From positions 1 through 27,123 of IMG/VR virus record IMGVR_UViG_3300036820_000429: DNA of 27,123 nt; one strand, 5' to 3'. Position numbers and translations under genes: made by a program. Within the stretch, counting starts at the first letter, position 1, and each line of letters opens with the position of its first letter. Under the pieces are notes generated by a model that was not told the origin of the DNA, searched no databases, and was given only the letters and a program-made list of their open reading frames with translations. Positions 6,438-13,991 of this stretch are shown here, in pieces. This DNA is from a virus.

Positions 6438-8563
6438 CGGGAAGCCTCCTCTGACTGCAGTGACAGGATCGTCTCGTCAAGATCTTCGGGCCGCACCAGC
6501 ACGTCGCGCGCCTGCGGGCCGTCGCTCGGCCCGACGATGCCGCGGCTTTCCAGCAGGTCCATCAGCCGGCCTGCCTTCGCGAACCCGACCCGGAGCTTGC
6601 GCTGCAGCATCGACGTCGAGCCGTGCTGGGTCGCGATGACCAGTTCCGCCGCTTCCAGGAGCAGCTCGAGGTCGTCGCCGATGCCCTCGTCGCGGGCCGC
6701 GGCAGCGTGCACGGGAAGGGCTGCGGCCGCGTGGCCTGCGGGAGGGAAGGCACCGGCCGCCGCAGGCGAGCCCTGCGCCTTCCAGTGCGCGACGATGTCC
6801 CGGATCTGCCTCTCTGACACGAAGGCGTTCTGCAGCCGGACCGGCTTGGACATGTCGGTCAGCAGCAGCAGAGCGTCGCCCTTGCCGGTCAGCTTCTCCG
6901 CGCCGCCCTGGTCCAGGATGACCCGGGAGTCGGTCAGCGATGAGGTGGAGAACGCGAGCCGGGACGGCACGTTGGCCTTGATCAGCCCGGTCACGACGTC
7001 CACGCTCGGGCGCTGGGTGGCCAGCACCAGGTGAATGCCGGCCGCCCGGGCCAGCTGGGCGATCCGCACGATTGTGTCCTCGACGTCGCGGGGCGCGACC
7101 ATCATCAGGTCAGCCAGCTCGTCGACGACCACCAGGAGATAGGGGTGCGGCCTGAGGATCCGCTGGCTGCCGGGCGGCGCCTTGAGGGCACCGGAGCGCA
7201 CCGCCGCGTTGAAGTCATCCACGTGCCGGAACCCGCCGGCGGCCAGGTCGTCGTAGCGCCGTTCCATCTCGCCCACGACCCAGTCCAGTGCCCCGGCGGC
7301 ATCCTTCGCATTGGTGATGATCGGCATGATCAGGTGCGGGATGCCGTCGTAGATGGTCAGCTCGACCCGCTTGGGGTCGATCAGGATCATCACGACCTCG
7401 TCGGGCGTGGCCCGGGTCAGGACCGACGTGATCAGCCCGTTCAGGCAGACCGACTTGCCCGACCCGGTGGCGCCCGCGATTATCACGTGCGGCATCGTCG
7501 CCGGGTTGACGACGATCGCATGGCCCTCGACGTCCTTGCCGAGCCCGACCACCATCGGGTGGCGGTCCCGGGCGGCCGCGTCGGACCTGAGCATGTCGCC
7601 GAGGCTGACGATCTCCCGGTCCTTGTTGGGGACTTCCACGCCGATCGCTGAGCGGCCGGGGATCGGGGAGACGATGCGCACGTCACTTCCGACCTCGTAC
7701 GCTATTCTCTTCGACAGGCTGGTAACCCGCTCGACCTTGGTCACCGGCCCGAGCTCGATCTCATACCTCGTCACGGCCGGGCCGCGGCAGTACCCCGTGA
7801 CCTGGGCGTCCACCTGGAACCGGCCGAGCATCTCCTGCAGGGCCCCCGCAATGCGGTTGTTCTCCTCGGTCTTGCTGTAGTGCACCGGGCCCGGCGGGAG
7901 CAGGTCCATGCTCGGCAGCACCCACCTGCGAGGCGCCGGCAAGCCGGCGGGGGGCGGGGCGGCCGGGGCGGGGTGTTCCGGGATGAGCACATCGAGGGCA
8001 GCGGATACCGCCGGTTCCGGCGAGACTCGCGCGTTGCCAGGAGGGGCCGGAGGCCATATCCGGCCGGAGAGCGGAACGCCATCCGGCTCGCTGACGGTCA
8101 GCGGCGGGGCGCCACGCTGGCCGCCCGGCGGAGCCTCGGCCACGACGCCGGCGGCGCGCGCGATGTCCGCGAGGCGCCGCCGGTGGGCGTTGTAGAACGC
8201 CGCCGGCAGCGCCGCCAGGATGTACACCGCCTGGATAATCCCGCGCGGGCCGCCGCCGAGGATTGTCGCCGCGAACCATGCCGACGCCAGGAATCCCGTG
8301 AGCACGATGGCATGCTTGCCCCCGGGGTCCTTCCGCACCGCTGCCGCCGCGATCGCCATCGCGGCCACCACGCCGATTACCGTCGCCGTGATACGGCCGT
8401 GCGGCTCCGGCTGGCGGTAGCCGATGACCGCGTACACATCCGCAGCGGCAGCCAGGACCAGCGGCCGGACCAGCCACGCATGCCCGGCACCTGGCGCCGG
8501 GGCGTGCTCTGGCTGGTCCGGCACCACGGGAGCGATCACCTCGGGCTCATGCCAGATGCCCAC
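6434..8563 (-). CDS. ftsK: FtsK/SpoIIIE-type DNA translocase
   Basis: A 709-residue motor that pumps double-stranded DNA. The N-terminus has about three to four hydrophobic segments between 31 and 124, then a Pro-rich linker (144-215). The alpha/beta motor follows: Walker A GATGSGKS at 364-371, DPKRVEL at 396-402, Walker [14 protein letters not shown] at 476-488, and ATQRPS at 515-520. The C-terminus (about 628-690) is a full winged-helix gamma domain ([20 protein letters not shown]), which in chromosomal FtsK/SpoIIIE reads 8-bp orienting sequences. Start is GTG with GGGGG upstream, 2 bases after the previous stop. Among membrane and wall-lysis genes, it is the likely DNA-transfer pump. A gamma domain this close to the chromosomal type is notable, since Streptomyces TraB proteins carry a more divergent one. 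Confidence 0.9.
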   Translation of the reverse strand: MGIWHEPEVIAPVVPDQPEHAPAPGAGHAWLVRPLVLAAAADVYAVIGYRQPEPHGRITATVIGVVAAMAIAAAAVRKDPGGKHAIVLTGFLASAWFAATILGGGPRGIIQAVYILAALPAAFYNAHRRRLADIARAAGVVAEAPPGGQRGAPPLTVSEPDGVPLSGRIWPPAPPGNARVSPEPAVSAALDVLIPEHPAPAAPPPAGLPAPRRWVLPSMDLLPPGPVHYSKTEENNRIAGALQEMLGRFQVDAQVTGYCRGPAVTRYEIELGPVTKVERVTSLSKRIAYEVGSDVRIVSPIPGRSAIGVEVPNKDREIVSLGDMLRSDAAARDRHPMVVGLGKDVEGHAIVVNPATMPHVIIAGATGSGKSVCLNGLITSVLTRATPDEVVMILIDPKRVELTIYDGIPHLIMPIITNAKDAAGALDWVVGEMERRYDDLAAGGFRHVDDFNAAVRSGALKAPPGSQRILRPHPYLLVVVDELADLMMVAPRDVEDTIVRIAQLARAAGIHLVLATQRPSVDVVTGLIKANVPSRLAFSTSSLTDSRVILDQGGAEKLTGKGDALLLLTDMSKPVRLQNAFVSERQIRDIVAHWKAQGSPAAAGAFPPAGHAAAALPVHAAAARDEGIGDDLELLLEAAELVIATQHGSTSMLQRKLRVGFAKAGRLMDLLESRGIVGPSDGPQARDVLVRPEDLDETILSLQSEEASR

Positions 8564-8565
8564 GC

Positions 8566-9006
8566 TCAGCCCCCGTTGCCCTTCTGGACGTGACTGAGGA
8601 CCTGGGTAAAGCCGTGCCCGTTGACGTCGGACTGGATGCCGTGCACGATGCCCGTGAGATTCGCGAACGTCAGCATCCCGGCGATGCCGAGCACGATCGC
8701 GGCATAGGCAGTGCGCTTCGCGTGGTAGTTACCGTGCTTCAGGGGCACCTGGAGCACGAAGTCGAAAAGTCCCCACGCAAGCGCGGCGCCGAGGATGAAT
8801 ATCCCGATCCCCGCCGAGGTGAACCGGTAAAGGCCGGGCCACCATACGGCGGCGCTGAATGTCACGGCAATCGCCGCGACCAGGAAGAGCCACATCCGGA
8901 GGGACTTCCCCTTGTCGTGCTTGTGCAGCCTGTAGGCCGCCACGCCGAGGAACGCCGCAGCGAAGGCCGCCGCGCCCAGGGTGTCGACTGTGCCGATGGT
9001 TCCCAT
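8566..9006 (-). CDS. Four-pass membrane protein of unknown function
   Basis: 146 residues with AAGGAG at ideal spacing before the ATG. Hydrophobic helices lie at about 9-24, 39-55, 64-87 and 102-120. Loops are short, with a basic HKHDKGK between the first two helices. It ends 2 bases before the FtsK start, so the two are cotranslated. The family is unknown; a membrane partner for the translocase is the natural inference. Confidence 0.65.
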   Translation of the reverse strand: MGTIGTVDTLGAAAFAAAFLGVAAYRLHKHDKGKSLRMWLFLVAAIAVTFSAAVWWPGLYRFTSAGIGIFILGAALAWGLFDFVLQVPLKHGNYHAKRTAYAAIVLGIAGMLTFANLTGIVHGIQSDVNGHGFTQVLSHVQKGNGG

Positions 9007-9048
9007 TTCCCGTGCTCCTTCTTTTCTCTTTGCTTTCCGGGCCTTCTC

Positions 9049-9645
9049 TTACAGGACCAGGACCGCTATCGCGATGGCGACCAGGATGAGCACCGCTCCC
9101 GCAATGCACTGGCCGGGAACTGATGCGCCCAGGGCCGACAGGCCATTCCCTGCGGTATTCAGCGCCCTCCCGGTGGTGTGGAGCTGGAATCTCGCGGCGC
9201 CCTCGTGGCTGTTCGCGTGGACGTGATGCTCGGCCAGCGTCATCGGCTGGTACTGGTACGCGCGGTGAAGCGGGTGGCCGGGCGTCTCCGCCAGGCGGAG
9301 CAGTTCCGCCCCGGCCCCGCGGGCCGCCTTCAGAACCAGCCGGGCGATGCAGCGCAGAACCGGGCCGAGGATCTCCGGGGAACCGGCCGCGTCCCGGTTC
9401 TGGTTCTCGTCGGCCCCCGGTTCCGGAACCAGTCCGGTTCCGGGTTCCGGAGTGGCATCGGGACCGGAGGCGTTCTGGCGGTACGGCCATCCCGGGTTCT
9501 GGTTCCCGGCACCATCGAGCACCGTCATCCATGGCGGCCTCTGGGCCGACCGGTTCCGCGAACCAGGGTCCTGGGCCGGTGCCGCAGAACCATCGGTTCC
9601 GGGTTCCGGTTCCGCGTCCGGGTCATACCTGCGCACGAGCCTCAT
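9049..9645 (-). CDS. Low-complexity protein with a C-terminal membrane anchor
   Basis: 198 residues from ATG 9645 with GGAGGA upstream. The first half is a disordered linker built from Glu-Pro, Asn-Gln and Gly-Thr runs (for example DAEPEPGTDGSA and TPEPGTGLVPEPG), all encoded by GGAACC/GGTTCC hexamers in different frames. The middle (about 100-170) is helical with a His-rich stretch. The last 19 residues form a hydrophobic tail suggestive of a membrane anchor. No family is recognised. It overlaps the preceding gene by ATGA. The linker composition appears driven by the DNA repeat rather than by the peptide. Confidence 0.6.
   Translation of the reverse strand: MRLVRRYDPDAEPEPGTDGSAAPAQDPGSRNRSAQRPPWMTVLDGAGNQNPGWPYRQNASGPDATPEPGTGLVPEPGADENQNRDAAGSPEILGPVLRCIARLVLKAARGAGAELLRLAETPGHPLHRAYQYQPMTLAEHHVHANSHEGAARFQLHTTGRALNTAGNGLSALGASVPGQCIAGAVLILVAIAIAVLVL
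9379..9613. repeat. GGTTCC/GGAACC hexamer cluster inside a coding region
   Basis: Ten exact copies (eight GGTTCC, two GGAACC) occur in 235 bases, plus near-matches GGTTCT/AGAACC. They lie in the linker-coding half of the membrane-anchored protein gene and are read in all three frames. Spacing is irregular. Confidence 0.8.
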
Positions 9646-10025
9646 CGCGAATCCTCCTCTGCCTGGTAGCCCGGCATCTCCCGGACCAGGCGTATGTTCC
9701 GCTCGGTGAAGTACTGGTACAGCGCGACCGCATCTGCTGGGCGGCGCCGCGCTTCCCTGGCCAGGGCGGCACGCAGGGCCTGGACGGACGCATTGAAGGC
9801 GCCCTTGTGATCCCCTGCGGCCGCCAGTCCGCTGACCTGCACCTGGACCTGCGCGGCCTTCGCTGCGGCCACCTCGAGGTCGTGACCGAGAGTGACGGGA
9901 CTTGCCCCTCCCTCGGGCTGTGGTAGGGTCGGGCCCGCGGGCGCGCACATGCGGGCGCGTAGGGGACCGGATTCAGGCCTCCCGGTACTTGCGGGGGAGC
10001 GGGGGGTCCTTCTCGCTTCACTCAC
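9642..10025 (-). CDS. Helical protein of unknown function
   Basis: 127 residues from a GTG with an excellent GGAGGAGGT site 8 bases upstream. The first 45 residues are Pro/Arg-rich and probably disordered. The rest is helical, ending with QYFTERNIRLVREMPGYQAEED. No family is recognised. It is coupled by ATGA to the low-complexity membrane protein gene. The strong ribosome-binding site suggests high expression. Confidence 0.6.
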   Translation of the reverse strand: MSEARRTPRSPASTGRPESGPLRARMCAPAGPTLPQPEGGASPVTLGHDLEVAAAKAAQVQVQVSGLAAAGDHKGAFNASVQALRAALAREARRRPADAVALYQYFTERNIRLVREMPGYQAEEDSR

Positions 10026-10057
10026 TGTCGGTCACCTCCTCCTGTTTTCCGTAGTCC

Positions 10058-11128
10058 TCAGACCGCGACTTCCGCGGCGGGGGCCTGGGTCAGCCACTGG
10101 GTCAGCTTCAGGGCCTCGCACGCCACGGCCTTGGACTTGCCGAGTTCCTTGGCCAGCTGGGCTGCCGTCGGGCGCCTGCCGTGAACGGCAAGCCAGGTCG
10201 CGACGACTTCCTCCGCCCGGGGCTTCAGCTCCAGCGCGACGTCCCGGGGGCCGCGCGCCGGGCCGCGCCTGCGGGCAGCCGGTTCCGCCGACTCCCCTGT
10301 TCCGAGTTCCGGGTTCTGGTCCGCGACCGGCTCCGGTTCCGACAAGGGAGGCTGTGCTGGTTCTGGTTCCGGGATCCGCCCTGGTTCCAGTTCCGGTTCC
10401 GGCATTGCCGGGGCCTCGGTTCCGGAACCGGAACCAGCACCATTGCGGTTCTGGTTCCGATCGGAAGCCGGTTCTGGAACTAGCGCTGGTTCCAGTTCCC
10501 GGAGCGGCATAGCCGGAACTGCGACCGGTTCCGGAACCACCCCGGCATCCGGCCGGTTCTGGTTCCCGGTTCTGGTTCCGACTGCGACGATCGCTGCCGA
10601 CGGGTTCTGCTCGCCGATCCACGTGGCCCACCGCATGGCGCGGAAACTGCCGAGCGGATGCCAGAACCACCTAGTTGCCCCCAGCTTTACCGCGCGGCCC
10701 TCGAGGAGCCCGCGTTCCATGAAAAGATCGCGGCTGACACGGCGGCTGAACATCGACCACAGCCACGGCGACAATGCCGACAGCAGCCCCAGGCTCACGG
10801 CCTTCGCTGTCGGGTGCCAGTGGACTGAGAAGTGGCTGTAATTGAGCGCTCCCACTACCGCGCCGAGCGCATAGCTTGCCAGCTTCGTGCGCAGTGCGGA
10901 GTCGTTGTTCTTCTGTGACTGGTGCGCATGGGCGGCGACAGTCACCGCGATTGACTCGATCGTCGCCGCGTAAAGGATGTCGCCGGGCTTGTCCCACCCG
11001 AAATGCTCGGACGCGTAGCCGTACTGGCCGATGAACGCGACCGTATTCACCAGAAGCGATGAGGCCGCGAACGAGCACGTCGCGATACTGATCTTCCGGA
11101 GATCCACATCCGGCAGCCGGACGCTCAT
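10058..11128 (-). CDS. DUF2637-like membrane protein with a C-terminal helix-turn-helix
   Basis: 356 residues. The N-terminal 130 resemble the DUF2637 membrane family found on Streptomyces plasmids and integrative elements: hydrophobic helices at about 14-34, 51-68, 84-100 and 108-127, with a conserved-looking NYSHF between them. A long disordered section (about 180-290) consists of EPEPEP, NQNR and GSGSGT runs encoded by GGTTCC hexamers. The last 55 residues hold a helix-turn-helix (RRPTAAQLAKELGKSKAVACEALK). Start is ATG 11128 with GGGGAGG upstream, overlapping the previous stop by ATGA. Likely a spread/transfer membrane protein that also touches DNA. The family call is by pattern. Confidence 0.7.
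   Translation of the reverse strand: MSVRLPDVDLRKISIATCSFAASSLLVNTVAFIGQYGYASEHFGWDKPGDILYAATIESIAVTVAAHAHQSQKNNDSALRTKLASYALGAVVGALNYSHFSVHWHPTAKAVSLGLLSALSPWLWSMFSRRVSRDLFMERGLLEGRAVKLGATRWFWHPLGSFRAMRWATWIGEQNPSAAIVAVGTRTGNQNRPDAGVVPEPVAVPAMPLRELEPALVPEPASDRNQNRNGAGSGSGTEAPAMPEPELEPGRIPEPEPAQPPLSEPEPVADQNPELGTGESAEPAARRRGPARGPRDVALELKPRAEEVVATWLAVHGRRPTAAQLAKELGKSKAVACEALKLTQWLTQAPAAEVAV
10281..10579. repeat. Dense GGTTCC/GGAACC hexamer cluster inside a coding region
   Basis: Fourteen exact copies (eleven GGTTCC, three GGAACC) occur in 299 bases, with several CCGGTTCCGG and CCGGAACCGG cores and near-matches GGTTCT. All lie in the disordered linker of the DUF2637-like gene and are translated in all three frames (Glu-Pro, Asn-Gln/Arg, Gly-Ser/Thr). 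Confidence 0.85.
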
Positions 11129-11343
11129 TCTCCTCCCCTTTCCCTGCTGAAGGGGGCCCCGTAAAAACCGGACCCCAGGTCGTGGAAATGCTGCTCGCCG
11201 ATACGCATTCCGCTGACGGCGATGACCAGGTCTCCGCACTTCTTGTCCCGGTGACCGCAGGCGCTGCACGCATGCCGGAAACCGGAGGCGTCTCTTTCGG
11301 ACTGCCTCCGGTTTACCGGGTACGAGATGGCGGACTCGGGCAT
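11125..11343 (-). CDS. Small zinc-finger-like protein
   Basis: 72 residues starting at ATG 11343 and overlapping the DUF2637-like gene by ATGA. It carries CSACGHRDKKCGD and two His (EQHFHD), a plausible single zinc site. No strong Shine-Dalgarno is seen; the previous stop is 9 bases upstream, so coupled translation is likely. The family is not recognised. Small zinc-binding proteins with a CxxCGH motif are common in actinobacterial mobile elements. Confidence 0.6.
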   Translation of the reverse strand: MPESAISYPVNRRQSERDASGFRHACSACGHRDKKCGDLVIAVSGMRIGEQHFHDLGSGFYGAPFSRERGGE

Positions 11344-11352
11344 CGGCGTGAA

Positions 11353-11547
11353 CTATGACCGCCGGACGACAGCGGCCAGCAGGGCCACCGCCAGGAAAAG
11401 GAGGACGGCGCCGAGGAGCGCGCCGCCCGAGGTCCAGGTCTCCGTCGCGTAGTGCCACGAGCTGACGGGATGCGCCGGTGACGACGCCGGGGCCAGGACG
11501 CGGCTGAAGCTGGCGAGCAGCGCCTGGGTGTGGTCTGATAGCTGCAC
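11353..11547 (-). CDS. 64-residue single-pass membrane protein
   Basis: Start is GTG with AGGAG 8-9 bases upstream. The product has a soluble first half and a single hydrophobic helix (about 41-61, LLGAVLLFLAVALLAAVV) ending RRS. It is the first gene after a leader that contains a 12-bp hairpin. Function unknown; it fits the set of small membrane proteins of the transfer operon. Confidence 0.6.
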   Translation of the reverse strand: MQLSDHTQALLASFSRVLAPASSPAHPVSSWHYATETWTSGGALLGAVLLFLAVALLAAVVRRS

Positions 11548-11570
11548 GATCCGTTCTCCTTTGCGGGTCT

Positions 11571-11614
11571 GGACCCCCGGCCTTCGCCTTGGTGGGTTTG
11601 GTGGCCGGGGGTCC
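11571..11614 (-). promoter_or_regulatory. 12-bp hairpin in the leader before the small membrane gene
   Basis: Arms GGACCCCCGGCC (11571-11582) and GGCCGGGGGTCC (11603-11614) pair perfectly around a 20-base loop. It sits 24 bases upstream of the GTG start at 11547 in the minus-strand transcript. On the plus strand it is followed by tcttctct. It could act as an attenuator or processing site between the regulator genes and the transfer genes. Confidence 0.5.
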
Positions 11615-11633
11615 TCTTCTCTAGATGCTTGAG

Positions 11634-11699
11634 ACGAAATGCGACAGTTTGGCCGCTGCCGACCTCAGGAAGTCCCCGCTGTTGCTCACGAAATGAGAC
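11634..11699. repeat. Pair of 12-bp near-identical direct repeats
   Basis: acgaaatgcgac (11634-11645) and acgaaatgagac (11688-11699) match at 11 of 12 bases, 54 bp apart. The second copy overlaps the end of the 30-residue ORF. They lie between the MerR-like gene and the rest of the left operon, and could be a regulator site for a secondary promoter. I see no clear promoter hexamers next to them. Confidence 0.35.
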
Positions 11700-11778
11700 G
11701 CGCCTTGCGGGGACTCTCGATTACCCACCAGAGCACGAACGCGACGGCCAGGCGACCGAGGATCGCCTTGAGGCTCAT
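11686..11778 (-). CDS. 30-residue membrane peptide coupled to the MerR-like gene
   Basis: ATG 11778 overlaps the stop of the MerR-like gene by ATGA. The peptide begins MSLKAILGRLAVAFVLWWV and continues IESPRKARLIS: a short amphipathic start, one hydrophobic helix and a basic tail. Small proteins with a hydrophobic segment followed by a W-x-x-x-SP motif recur in actinobacterial genomes and elements. Function unknown. The ORF is short and would normally be missed, but its coupling matches the operon's rule. Confidence 0.5.
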   Translation of the reverse strand: MSLKAILGRLAVAFVLWWVIESPRKARLIS

Positions 11779-12017
11779 CCGGTCACCTCGGCAACTTCCG
11801 TGACTCGCGTACCAGGTGACCGGCGCGTCCTGAACGCGGCCAGGATCGCGGACGCCCTCCACCTGCGCTGGCCCCTCAGGGTCCGGCCCTCGGGAGATAT
11901 CAGGCCGGCTTCCTCATAGCGGAGCAGGGTCCTGGGATTCACTCCCGCGAGGTCTGCGGCCGCGCCGGTCCTCAGCAGAGGATCCGGACCCTGGTCCTGC
12001 CTTCGCGTCCTGGCCAT
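11775..12017 (-). CDS. MerR-like helix-turn-helix regulator / excisionase-like protein
   Basis: 80 residues from ATG 12017 (AAGGG 5 bases upstream; a GTG two codons earlier leaves no spacer). The fold is that of a MerR-type winged helix: LLRTGAAADLAGVNPRTLLRYEEAGLISP, then GRTLRGQRRWRASAILAAF. It has no effector domain, as in BldC-like regulators and in excisionases of integrative elements. It is the first gene after a near-consensus leftward promoter and the 36-bp shared motif, so it may regulate both arms. Excisionase function is possible, but no integrase is visible. Confidence 0.75.
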   Translation of the reverse strand: MARTRRQDQGPDPLLRTGAAADLAGVNPRTLLRYEEAGLISPEGRTLRGQRRWRASAILAAFRTRRSPGTRVTEVAEVTG

Positions 12018-12037
12018 GGCCACCCTTCAGTCCGGGG

Positions 12038-12073
12038 GATGAAGCCCTAATCACGGCTTCACGGGTTTCTCGG
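12038..12073 (-). promoter_or_regulatory. Shared operator motif, left copy
   Basis: Read on the minus strand, this 36-bp segment matches the plus-strand segment 15034-15069 at 29 of 36 positions. It contains CCGTGAAG and CCGTGATT as adjacent 8-bp direct repeats, preceded by CCGAGA. It lies 9 bp downstream of the leftward -10 box, so a bound repressor would block transcription. Its inner part (GAAGCC/GGCTTC) could also form a 6-bp hairpin in the leader. Confidence 0.7.
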
Positions 12074-12082
12074 CTGACACGG

Positions 12083-12111
12083 ACATTACGGCACCAGCGA
12101 CACCCTGTCAA
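12083..12111 (-). promoter_or_regulatory. Leftward sigma-70-type promoter
   Basis: On the minus strand, TTGACA (12111-12106) is separated by 17 bases from TAATGT (12088-12083), which is close to consensus. The transcript would start near 12076 and lead into the MerR-like gene and the left operon. The shared 36-bp motif lies immediately downstream. Confidence 0.75.
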
Positions 12112-12140
12112 GACTTGAACATGGAGGAAAAGGAAGCCGG

Positions 12141-12172
12141 GGAGTTCGAACTCCGCCGCGTTATGCCATAAT
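12141..12172 (+). promoter_or_regulatory. Promoter and palindromic operator of the GntR-type gene
   Basis: GGAGTTCGAACTCC (12141-12154) is a perfect 14-bp palindrome. It covers a possible -35 box (TTCGAA), 16 bases before a good -10 box CATAAT (12167-12172). A second palindrome, TTATG-C-CATAA (12161-12171), covers the -10 box. Two palindromes over the promoter of a GntR-type gene suggest autorepression. The -35 box is poor. Confidence 0.55.
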
Positions 12173-12211
12173 GACGGTGCAACAGGCTTCTGGCAGGGAA
12201 GGGAACCGCAG

Positions 12212-12994
12212 GTGAGCATCGCACCCGACCGGGGCGGCCCGGTAACAGACCGGATCGCATCCGACATGCGCCGCAGGATCGCGAGCGGCGACCTCAAGCC
12301 GGGGGAGACGCTGGGAACGGCGCAGCACCTGGCCGGGCACTACGACGCCGGCCTCACCACCGTCCGCGCCGCCCTCCTGCGCCTGGGGGAGGAGGGGCTG
12401 ATCCTGGCGGGCAAGGGCCGCTCGTACCGTGTGCGCGAAGAGCACACGAAACTCACCCTGGACCTGGGGTACGAGAGCCGCAGCCGCCACAAGATGATCG
12501 CCGGCGACCAGTGGGACGACATGGTCCTCGCCCAGGGCCACGAGCCCGGCCAGGAAATCGAGATGCTGGTCCGCTCGGCGGCGCAGGTGCCTCCCGAGGT
12601 CGCCCGGCTGCTCGGATCCGACGGCAAGATCGTCGTGCGCAGCCGGAAGCGGCAGGTCGACGGGCACCCGAGCATGCTCTCCGTGTCGTACTTCCCGTAT
12701 GACATCGTGAAGGACACGCCGCTGATGGAGCCCGAGGACGTCCACGTCCCCGGCGGGGTGCTCGCCGCCTACGGGCACCCGCAGGACCACCTTGACTGGA
12801 CCGTCATCCCCCGGATGCCGACCGAGGGCGAGGCCGCCTGGTTCGATCTTGCCCGCGGCGTGCCGGTCTCCGAGATCACGTGCACCGGCTACGAGGTGAA
12901 CGCCGGGCACCCTGATGGCCTGCCTGTCCGCGTGATGATCTCCATCGCCCCGGCCGACCGCTGGATAATCTCCGCGCGGATGGACGCCGCGTGA
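12212..12994 (+). CDS. GntR-family (HutC subfamily) transcriptional regulator
   Basis: 260 residues from a GTG with AGGGAAGGG upstream. The N-terminal winged helix (about 11-74) shows VTDRIASDMRRRIASGDLKP and GLTTVRAALLRLGEEGLIL. The rest (about 90-255) has the layout of a UTRA effector domain (GQEIEMLVRSAAQVPPEVA, SVSYFPYDIV, GVPVSEI). In actinobacterial conjugative elements such as pSAM2, GntR-type Kor proteins repress transfer and replication genes; this one may do the same between the two arms. The palindromes over its own promoter suggest autoregulation. It overlaps the next gene by GTGA. The ligand is unknown. Confidence 0.85.
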   Translation: MSIAPDRGGPVTDRIASDMRRRIASGDLKPGETLGTAQHLAGHYDAGLTTVRAALLRLGEEGLILAGKGRSYRVREEHTKLTLDLGYESRSRHKMIAGDQWDDMVLAQGHEPGQEIEMLVRSAAQVPPEVARLLGSDGKIVVRSRKRQVDGHPSMLSVSYFPYDIVKDTPLMEPEDVHVPGGVLAAYGHPQDHLDWTVIPRMPTEGEAAWFDLARGVPVSEITCTGYEVNAGHPDGLPVRVMISIAPADRWIISARMDAA

Positions 12995-13914
12995 GCCGGA
13001 GGAAGCTCGTCTGGTATGCGTCCTACGGGTCGAACATGCTCGAGTCCCGGTTCCTCTGCTACCTGCGGGGCGGCAGGCCCGAGGGCGCGGCCCGCACCTA
13101 TCCCGGTGCCCGCGACCGCGCCCTGCCGCTGGCCTCGGCCCCGCTGTGGCTGGCCGGCGGCGTCTACTTCGCGACCCGCTCCCCGGTGTGGGGCGGCGGC
13201 CGGGCGCTGTATGACCCGCAGCTTCCCCGCCGGGCCGCCGCCCGCGGCTACCTGATCACCGCAGGCCAGTTCTCCGACGTCGCCGCCCAGGAGATGTACC
13301 TCGAGCCGGGCGCGGACCTGGACCTCGGACCGCTGCTCACCGGGCAGGGCACGCGCCTGAAAGTGGGGGAGGGCCACTACCAGACCCTCATCCTCGCCGG
13401 CTGGCGGGACGGCGTTCCCGTCATCACCTTCACCGCGCCGTGGAGGTGCGGCGGCCTCGGCGCGCCGCCGCTTACCCCGCCGGGCGAGGCCTACCTGATC
13501 GTGCTCGGCCGCGGGCTGCGTGAATCCCGCGGCTGGAACGCCGAGGCCGCCGGCCGGTACCTCGCCGGGCTGCCGGGAGCGCGGGAGAAGTGGCGGTCCG
13601 GCCAGATCGCCCGGCTGCTCGACGGCTACCCCGAAAGCGCCGGGCGGCGCCGTGATGCCCCGGAACGGGCCGAGGCCCTGGCGCGGTTAGCAACCAAGAG
13701 GGGGGGGACTGCCGTGGCCATCTTCTGCCTGCTGCCTGAACTGGCGGCGGAACTGCAGGAACTGCAGGGCGCCTTTCCGGATCTGGACTTCGAGGCCTTC
13801 AGCGTCGGCGGCGCCGTGGTAGTCGCAGCCAGGAACCGCTCCAGGGACGCCCAGGTCGTCGCGGGCACTCCCGGGCAGCTGCGCAAGAAGCTCGACGAGG
13901 ACCCGCTCGGGTAA
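12991..13914 (+). CDS. YGSNM-motif protein (gamma-glutamylcyclotransferase-like fold), possibly two fused ORFs
   Basis: 307 residues. The N-terminal 220 begin VWYASYGSNM (8-16), the nucleotide-like binding loop of the gamma-glutamylcyclotransferase/AIG2 superfamily, and resemble Streptomyces proteins long annotated as histone deacetylase. The real substrate is unknown. The C-terminal 66 residues (from GTG 13714, VAIFCLLPELAAELQ...) look like a separate small domain. They follow an 8-G run at 13700-13707 and a Shine-Dalgarno-like stretch, so they may be an independent gene or the tail of a fusion. Coupled to the GntR gene by GTGA. Confidence 0.7.
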   Translation: MSRRKLVWYASYGSNMLESRFLCYLRGGRPEGAARTYPGARDRALPLASAPLWLAGGVYFATRSPVWGGGRALYDPQLPRRAAARGYLITAGQFSDVAAQEMYLEPGADLDLGPLLTGQGTRLKVGEGHYQTLILAGWRDGVPVITFTAPWRCGGLGAPPLTPPGEAYLIVLGRGLRESRGWNAEAAGRYLAGLPGAREKWRSGQIARLLDGYPESAGRRRDAPERAEALARLATKRGGTAVAIFCLLPELAAELQELQGAFPDLDFEAFSVGGAVVVAARNRSRDAQVVAGTPGQLRKKLDEDPLG

Positions 13915-13916
13915 TC

Positions 13917-13946
13917 TTGACTCCCCGCAGCCACCGCGCCTACCCT
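13917..13946 (+). promoter_or_regulatory. Possible promoter for the small membrane protein gene
   Basis: TTGACT (13917-13922) is followed after 18 bases by TACCCT (13941-13946), giving a transcript start near 13953, about 39 bases before ATG 13992. The boxes are moderate matches. Confidence 0.4.
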
Positions 13947-13991
13947 TGCCTACACTAAGTGGACGGAGGGGCAGGGGGGCGCGGCCGTACC

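Noticed and set aside
9379-10579. CRISPR-like array suggested by dense short repeats
   Set aside because: Repeats are only 6-10 bp, irregularly spaced, in both orientations and inside coding frames; no cas genes are present.
12141-12154. TTCGAA-containing stem that resembles a tRNA T-arm and could mark an attachment site
   Set aside because: No acceptor stem, anticodon arm or CCA end is found around it. The perfect palindrome over a promoter fits an operator better.
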